This document shows, in pieces, positions 44,043 through 48,069 of a stretch of DNA of 48,069 nt. The stretch comes from Marinobacterium profundum (lineage in GTDB: Bacteria; Pseudomonadota; Gammaproteobacteria; Pseudomonadales; Balneatricaceae). The position numbers and the translations under genes are program-made. The stretch's first letter is position 1. The number at the start of each line of letters is the position of its first letter. The stretch is taken from assembly GCF_001528745.1 (NCBI RefSeq), contig NZ_BCNS01000001.1:1-48069 (forward strand), written 5' to 3'. The notes below the pieces were generated by a model that made no database searches, had not been told where the DNA came from, and saw only the letters and a program-made list of their open reading frames with translations.

Positions 44043-44522
44043 TCAGGCCTTTCCGAGCTGCTTCAGCAGGCCACGCAAAGCGATTTCTACCGCTTGACGC
44101 CGCACCGCTGCACGATCCCCCGCCAGCAGGTGACATTGAGCCTCGGTGGGCGAGCCCTCGCAGGCCCAGCCGAACCAGACAGTCCCCACGGGTTTCAGCT
44201 CACTGCCACCGCCGGGCCCTGCTATACCACTGATGGATACCGCCAATTGCACCCCGCTCTGGCGCCGCGCGCCCTCTGCCATGGCGCGCACCACCGCCTC
44301 GCTCACGGCCCCCTGCTGCTCAATCAGCTCAGCCGGTACACCTAGCATGCGTACCTTGGCGGCATTGGAATAGGTCACGAAACCGCAATCGAGCCAGCCC
44401 GAGCTGCCAGCCAGGGCCGTCAGCTCCTGCGCCACCCAGCCGCCTGTGCAGGACTCCGCCGTTGCCAGCATCCAGTTACGGGCCAGCATCCGCTGCGCAA
44501 TTTGTTCTACCCACTGTTGCAT
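44043..44522 (-). CDS. pncC: Nicotinamide-nucleotide amidase (CinA C-terminal type)
   Basis: 159 aa. Deamidates NMN to NaMN. Family marks: [46 protein letters not shown] (about 18-62), [20 protein letters not shown] and [26 protein letters not shown]. It is the stand-alone amidase form without the N-terminal molybdopterin-like domain of full CinA. Located 139 bp upstream of recA, a conserved pairing. The SOS box lies between the two genes. Confidence 0.94.
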   Translation of the reverse strand: MQQWVEQIAQRMLARNWMLATAESCTGGWVAQELTALAGSSGWLDCGFVTYSNAAKVRMLGVPAELIEQQGAVSEAVVRAMAEGARRQSGVQLAVSISGIAGPGGGSELKPVGTVWFGWACEGSPTEAQCHLLAGDRAAVRRQAVEIALRGLLKQLGKA

Positions 44523-44617
44523 AGATAACCTCCAGTAAGGCTACTGATGATTGCGCACGGCTTACGACTCACCCAAGATGCCTGCCGAACGCCCGCAGCG
44601 CAACGACCAGGCTCGAC

Positions 44618-45823
44618 TCAGATACACAGGAAGGGGCGAATGCGCTCCAGGGTTAGCCTGCCAATGCCGCGCACCTGCAACAGTGCATCCAGACTGCCGT
44701 GAGGACGATCCGTGATAATGGCGGCCGCAAGGCGTGGCGATATCCCCTTTATCAGCGCCAGCTCCCCGGCGCTGGCACTGTTAACCGATACAGGATCGGA
44801 CGCCCGCTTAGCGCGGACAACGGCTTCAGGAGCAGCTGGTTTTTCAGTAACGGCCGCAGCGGCTGCCGGAGCCTCCGCCAGTTCGCATACTGGCATGTCG
44901 GCGCACAGGTCAACTGTCTCTACTACCGGTTGAGGCACCACCGGTGCCGCCACCAGTGGCATCTGCTCGGTAGCGGTCTGCATTGCAAGGACTTCAATTT
45001 CAATGGATGTGGCCGCCAGGCCTGTAGTCGGCACGACAGAAGACACAGCTTCAGCCGTTAGGTCAGCCGCCATCCGAGGTTCAGTCAGCCGCGATGGCAG
45101 GACCCGGAAATCGCGGGTTAGGAGGCCAGCTTCAGTCCATTCGCGCAACATCAGCACCAGGGAATCACCATTAAGCGGTATCTGGTTCAGGGCAATGTCC
45201 AAACGGTTGTGCAGCAATTCAAAGCCGCCACACAGCGTACCCAGTGCCGTGGATGCCAGCCGCGTGCCGCTGAAGGCCCCGCCCCGGTAGGACTCATTCA
45301 ATGCCCAGAGCTCGAGACAGAGGGACCCTGATCTGTTGTGGGCCTGGCGAGGATTAAGAATTCGTTCAACGACCAGACCCGCATGATCCGCCCCTACATC
45401 ACAATAGACCTCACCCAGTATCATCGGCTGGCTGAAGGCCTGACGGTTGGCGAAGTTGGCGTAATCGTGCAGTTGCACATCACCGCTCCCACCCACACCG
45501 ACCAGCGCCAGCACCATGGCATAGTCGTCCTGACCCGCCGGTGGCAGCGCCAGTGTGGTCTCAAGAGCAACCACGACTGCCCTGTCCTGAGTATCAACCG
45601 GGCATTCTGCAATCTTGATACCCTGCAGCGCGCCGCCTTCATGGCGAGCAGGACAGGCCCAAAGCTGAAGCAGGCAACGGCGCTGACCGAAGGAATGCGG
45701 GTCTGTGATGGTAAAACCGGCACCCAGATGCGCGCGATCACCTTCAATCCGATAATGAATATCGCCGTTGAATTGGACGACCGGGTGATGAACGGGATTG
45801 TACGGGGTATCTTGGTTGTACAT
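44618..45823 (-). CDS. Unknown protein: duplicated domain plus helix-hairpin-helix
   Basis: 401 aa from the ATG at 45821-45823; the reading to 45841 adds six residues. I do not recognise the N-terminal part. It consists of two similar blocks, about 20-135 and 137-245, sharing the order [GD/GE]-x-Y-x(4)-D-x-A-x-L, RC/GS-LxLxLWA, GGAxxGxxxA and a DxxxL...LxL end (compare LLQLWACPARHEGGALQGIKIAE with CLELWALNESYRGGAFSGTRLAS). A Pro/Ala/Val/Glu-rich linker (about 260-335) follows, then a ComEA-like helix-hairpin-helix tail (VNSASAGELALIKGISPRLAAAIITDRPHGSLDALLQVRGIGRLTLERIRPFL). The tail suggests DNA binding; the duplicated blocks look beta-rich. No signal peptide. Confidence 0.75.
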   Translation of the reverse strand: MYNQDTPYNPVHHPVVQFNGDIHYRIEGDRAHLGAGFTITDPHSFGQRRCLLQLWACPARHEGGALQGIKIAECPVDTQDRAVVVALETTLALPPAGQDDYAMVLALVGVGGSGDVQLHDYANFANRQAFSQPMILGEVYCDVGADHAGLVVERILNPRQAHNRSGSLCLELWALNESYRGGAFSGTRLASTALGTLCGGFELLHNRLDIALNQIPLNGDSLVLMLREWTEAGLLTRDFRVLPSRLTEPRMAADLTAEAVSSVVPTTGLAATSIEIEVLAMQTATEQMPLVAAPVVPQPVVETVDLCADMPVCELAEAPAAAAAVTEKPAAPEAVVRAKRASDPVSVNSASAGELALIKGISPRLAAAIITDRPHGSLDALLQVRGIGRLTLERIRPFLCI

Positions 45824-46040
45824 GGTAGCGACTCTGAGCACTGGGGCGGGGAAATGCGCAGTATTGTAAAGATTTGGGCGGCCAATTGAATGACCGACTG
45901 GCAGTATTTGACAATAAATTAAAGATCGCCGTAGATACCATCATTTAGACACCGACTCATGACACATTAGCACCATATTAGTGCGTTAAAAATCGCATCA
46001 ACAGCCGGAGCGGCAATTCATTCCGCTACACCCAGAAGGC

Positions 46041-46061
46041 AAAAAGGGCGCTATGCGCCCT
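46041..46061 (-). terminator. Terminator of the tetR-type gene
   Basis: Minus strand: AGGGCGC, loop ATA, GCGCCCT, TTTT. Located 45 bp after the TetR stop. Confidence 0.8.
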
Positions 46062-46105
46062 GATATCGAAAACCTGCAGATGTACCAGACGAGCAGGGAT
46101 AAAAA

Positions 46106-46687
46106 TCAGGTCTCGTAACCTGCAAAGAGTCGCTCGATCACCGCCTCAATCGCAGCCTTGTCGCCACCACAGGCCTTGTAGCTGCGCAGGCCCATCAATT
46201 GAATTTGCAGATAGCGCGCCAATTCCGCCACGGGAGTGCTCGCAATCAACACGCCTCGCTGACGGTCGTCGTCGAGCAAACGAATAAACAGCCGCTCCAT
46301 TCGCTGCAGATGCAGCCCCGCATGCTCATAGAGCTCGTCATTCTTGCCATCCAGTTCCATGCGTGTTTTAACCAGCATGCAGGACTCTACACAGGCCGTC
46401 TGCGACGCAAACAGCACCCGACGCACAAACGCCTTGAAGCCCGCGACAAAGGAACCCTTGTCCTCGACCAGCGCCAGTAGTTCGCCCCCCATACCGTCGG
46501 CATAGGCGTCCAGCGCTTCGCGATAGAGCCCGGCCTTGTTGCCAAAAGCGGCATATATACTACCGGGATGCATCTTGAGCGCCTGCTGCAGATCCCGCGT
46601 CGAGGTTCCGCCAAACCCTCTCTGCCAGAAAAGCGCCATGGCACTTCTGACCACAGTATCACGATCAAACTTGGCGATATGAACCAT
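46106..46687 (-). CDS. TetR-family transcriptional regulator
   Basis: 193 aa from the ATG at 46685-46687; the reading to 46717 adds ten residues of doubtful value. HTH: FDRDTVVRSAMALFWQRGFGGTSTRDLQQALKMHPGSIYAAFGNKAGLYREALDAYAD (about 7-64), typical of TetR/AcrR regulators including NemR-like ones. The C-terminal ligand domain has one Cys-rich segment (ACVESCMLVKTRMELDG). No divergent target gene is present within the next kilobase because mobile-element DNA lies there, so its target may have been lost or lies elsewhere. Confidence 0.9.
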   Translation of the reverse strand: MVHIAKFDRDTVVRSAMALFWQRGFGGTSTRDLQQALKMHPGSIYAAFGNKAGLYREALDAYADGMGGELLALVEDKGSFVAGFKAFVRRVLFASQTACVESCMLVKTRMELDGKNDELYEHAGLHLQRMERLFIRLLDDDRQRGVLIASTPVAELARYLQIQLMGLRSYKACGGDKAAIEAVIERLFAGYET

Positions 46688-47126
46688 TGGAGTAACCTGC
46701 TTTCGAATATGCAGCAAGTATATCTTGAGTGCTCCTGGCGCTGCAAAAATCCGCGTCTGCTGCAGTCCCAGCAGGCCGGCAGTCTCGCCCAGGACACCCT
46801 AATACACGGGCGTTTTATTGTTGAGTTATACGTATTTATTTCATATTTTTATATAAAGCTACACTTCTACTTGCGCGACATTTTCGATCACGGAAAGTAG
46901 CCTCCAGGAGCTAGGCTAACCACCGACCCCGCCGTCACACTGGAACAAAGACCTGCAACTCAAGTAGTGCGCGCGAGCCCTGCAACATCTGTGAAAGCAA
47001 GCCACTTGAAGGGGTACCGTCACTAAAAGCCTGCTTCAGGCTTGGAACCATCCTCGCGACAGAGATTGCGCTGTTCACCGCCATCATGAGCCTGATCCAG
47101 TCCGCCTTATGCCGTGCACGGCATAA
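46688..47126. other. Intergenic region between tetR and IS remnant
   Basis: About 440 bp. The left part is an AT-rich stretch (46805-46870) that may hold the TetR promoter. The right part (46935-47126) shows no recognisable protein in any frame and may be degraded mobile-element DNA. Confidence 0.5.
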
Positions 47127-47273
47127 TCCGCCAAACTGAACGGGCATGAACCCTATGCCTATCTGAAAGATGTGCTGACCCGGCTACCGACCCAAAAGGC
47201 TAGTGCGATCGAGGAGTTACTTCCGCACAACTGGAAAGCGCCAGCTGACAAGGTGTGATCGCCGTTCGCTTAC
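47127..47273 (+). pseudogene. 3' remnant of an IS66-family transposase (tnpC) and its right end
   Basis: After a stop at 47124-47126 the frame reads SAKLNGHEPYAYLKDVLTR, then LPTQKASAIEELLPHNW and KAPADKV, ending TGA at 47256-47258: the conserved C-terminus of IS66-type transposases. The 5' part of the gene is missing. The DNA then reads to CGCTTAC at 47273, which fits the inverse of a GTAAGCG terminal repeat. Clearly non-functional. Confidence 0.85.
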
Positions 47274-47320
47274 GCATAACTGGAACGCGCCGACTGACAA
47301 GGTGTGATCACCGGTCGGTT
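47274..47320 (+). pseudogene. Second, shorter IS66 tnpC end fragment
   Basis: A tandem near-copy of 47225-47273 (period 49, about 40 of 49 bases the same) encoding HNWNAPTDKV and a stop. It differs at codons as well as silently, so it comes from a different IS66 element rather than from a recent duplication. It is cut off by the IS66 left end at 47321. Confidence 0.72.
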
Positions 47321-47370
47321 GTAAGCGGCCGGTAAACCCATCTTGAGGCAGCGGTCGAGACTGCCCGATA

Positions 47371-47396
47371 GTGTCCACCTATTTTCAAGTGGACAC
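47371..47396 (+). promoter_or_regulatory. Inverted repeat just before tnpA
   Basis: GTGTCCAC (47371-47378) and GTGGACAC (47389-47396), an 8-bp perfect inverted repeat with a 10-nt loop, ending 2 bp before the tnpA ATG. It would bury the ribosome-binding region, so it may limit transposase expression. Confidence 0.6.
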
Positions 47397-47398
47397 CT

Positions 47399-47764
47399 AT
47401 GATGACTTCAATAAGCGTGACAGAAGCCCCGAATAAGCGTCGTCGTTATACTACCGCGTTCAAAGCCCGCATTATCGCAGCCTGCCAAGAGCCAAACGCC
47501 TCTGTCGCCCGGATCGCACTGGATCATGGACTTAACGCGAACCTGGTTCATAAATGGATCCGCGCAGCCCGGCAGCAACCAACCGCGACATCGCCTGCTT
47601 TTGTCGCGCTGGCGGTACCGGCTCAGTCAGACCAGCAGACTGCTCTTGGCTCTACCAACAGCATTCGCATCGAGATCCCGCGTCCGGCCGGCAACGTGGT
47701 CGTGAACGTGCCCGTGGCACAGGCCGATCGTTGTCTGCTCTGGTTACAGGAGCTGCTGCGATGA
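47399..47764 (+). CDS. tnpA: IS66 accessory protein TnpA
   Basis: 121 aa. Helix-turn-helix protein: NKRRRYTTAFKARIIAACQEPNASVARIALDHGLNANLVHKWIRAARQQ (about 12-60), with a C-terminal IRIEIPRPAGNVVVNVPVAQADRCLLWLQELLR typical of IS66 Orf1. Required together with TnpB and TnpC for transposition in studied members. Its stop overlaps the tnpB start as ATGA (47761-47764). Confidence 0.92.
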   Translation: MMTSISVTEAPNKRRRYTTAFKARIIAACQEPNASVARIALDHGLNANLVHKWIRAARQQPTATSPAFVALAVPAQSDQQTALGSTNSIRIEIPRPAGNVVVNVPVAQADRCLLWLQELLR

Positions 47765-48069
47765 TCCGCATTGATGAGATCTGGCTCGCCACCGAGCCGC
47801 TGGATATGCGGGCCGGTCCCGATACCGCCCTGGCGCGGGTCGTGGCGGTGTTCGGTGCGGCGAAGCCGCACTGCGCTTATCTCTTTGCCAGCCGTCGCGC
47901 CAATCGCATGAAGGTGCTGGTGCACGATGGGTTAGGCGTCTGGCTGGCAGCGCGTCGTCTGCATCAGGGCAAGTTCAAGTGGCCCGAGACCTGGCGCGGT
48001 GAGCGGCTGGAGCTGAACCCCGAGCAGTTTCAGGCGTTAGTACAGGGTCTGCCGTGGCAGCGCATGGGC
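47761..48069 (+). CDS. tnpB: IS66 accessory protein TnpB, cut by window end
   Basis: 103 residues before the window stops; the family is about 115. Reads MIRIDEIWLATEPLDMRAG, then VHDGLGVWLAARRLHQGKF with KWP following, as in the IS66 Orf2 family. The frame is open to the last base. Confidence 0.92.
   Translation, partial: MIRIDEIWLATEPLDMRAGPDTALARVVAVFGAAKPHCAYLFASRRANRMKVLVHDGLGVWLAARRLHQGKFKWPETWRGERLELNPEQFQALVQGLPWQRMG

Larger units (their letters stand above)
47321..48069 (+). mobile_element. IS66-family insertion sequence, left part
   Basis: Starts at GTAAGCGG (47321), the usual IS66 terminal sequence, and includes tnpA and tnpB in order. The element runs past the end of the window, where tnpC and the right end are expected. 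Confidence 0.85.

Noticed and set aside
46935-47147. 70-codon minus-strand frame near the IS remnant
   Set aside because: No ribosome-binding site, no recognisable sequence, and it runs antisense into the IS66 transposase remnant.

Overview
The window reads as the chromosome of a GC-rich, probably marine, gammaproteobacterium of the Oceanospirillales/Pseudomonadales type. Three things suggest this: the glyA-soxBDAG-purU order known from Pseudomonas-like genomes, a GbdR-type GATase/AraC regulator, and a recA with a gammaproteobacterial LexA box next to a pncC/cinA-type gene. The species cannot be named from this sequence. No rRNA, tRNA or CRISPR array was seen.

About 60% of the window serves uptake and stepwise demethylation of methylated glycine compounds and the handling of the one-carbon units released. 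From the left, on the minus strand: a sarcosine-dehydrogenase-like flavoprotein with etfB and etfA (1-4235); then a tauABC-type importer in one operon with a dimethylglycine-dehydrogenase-like flavoprotein (4703-9987); an XRE-cupin regulator (10511-11107); and an aminotransferase / GlcG-like / glyA / sdaA group that can take glycine to serine to pyruvate (11286-15696). The promoter regions at about 4379-4436 and 10062-10120 share a conserved bipartite element.

A LacI-family repressor (16032-17057) faces a plus-strand operon (17226-23217) across two identical 12-bp palindromes. The operon encodes a DUF1989-GcvT fusion protein and a glycine-betaine-type ABC importer whose permease has a long N-terminal extension. 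This is the best candidate here for an undescribed system: a regulated uptake-plus-demethylation module for an unknown methylated (perhaps guanidino) solute.

23499-31824 is mixed: a YeeN-type YebC protein, a DUF1353 protein, an unknown membrane protein, a LysR regulator divergent from a DadA/PuuB-like FAD oxidoreductase, a EutQ-like cupin, a GbdR-like regulator, a GFA-family protein and a Sel1-repeat protein. 31955-39546 is a minus-strand glyA-soxB-soxD-soxA-soxG-purU cluster for heterotetrameric sarcosine oxidase.

The right end holds housekeeping and miscellaneous genes: a DMT exporter divergent from an Lrp regulator, a MAPEG protein, a HAD phosphatase, recA with SOS box and terminator, pncC, an unusual duplicated-domain/HhH protein and a TetR regulator. 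It finishes in nested IS66-family material (47127-48069). Composite arrays of 7-bp tandem repeats occur in the same order at 10311-10489 and 39836-39902.
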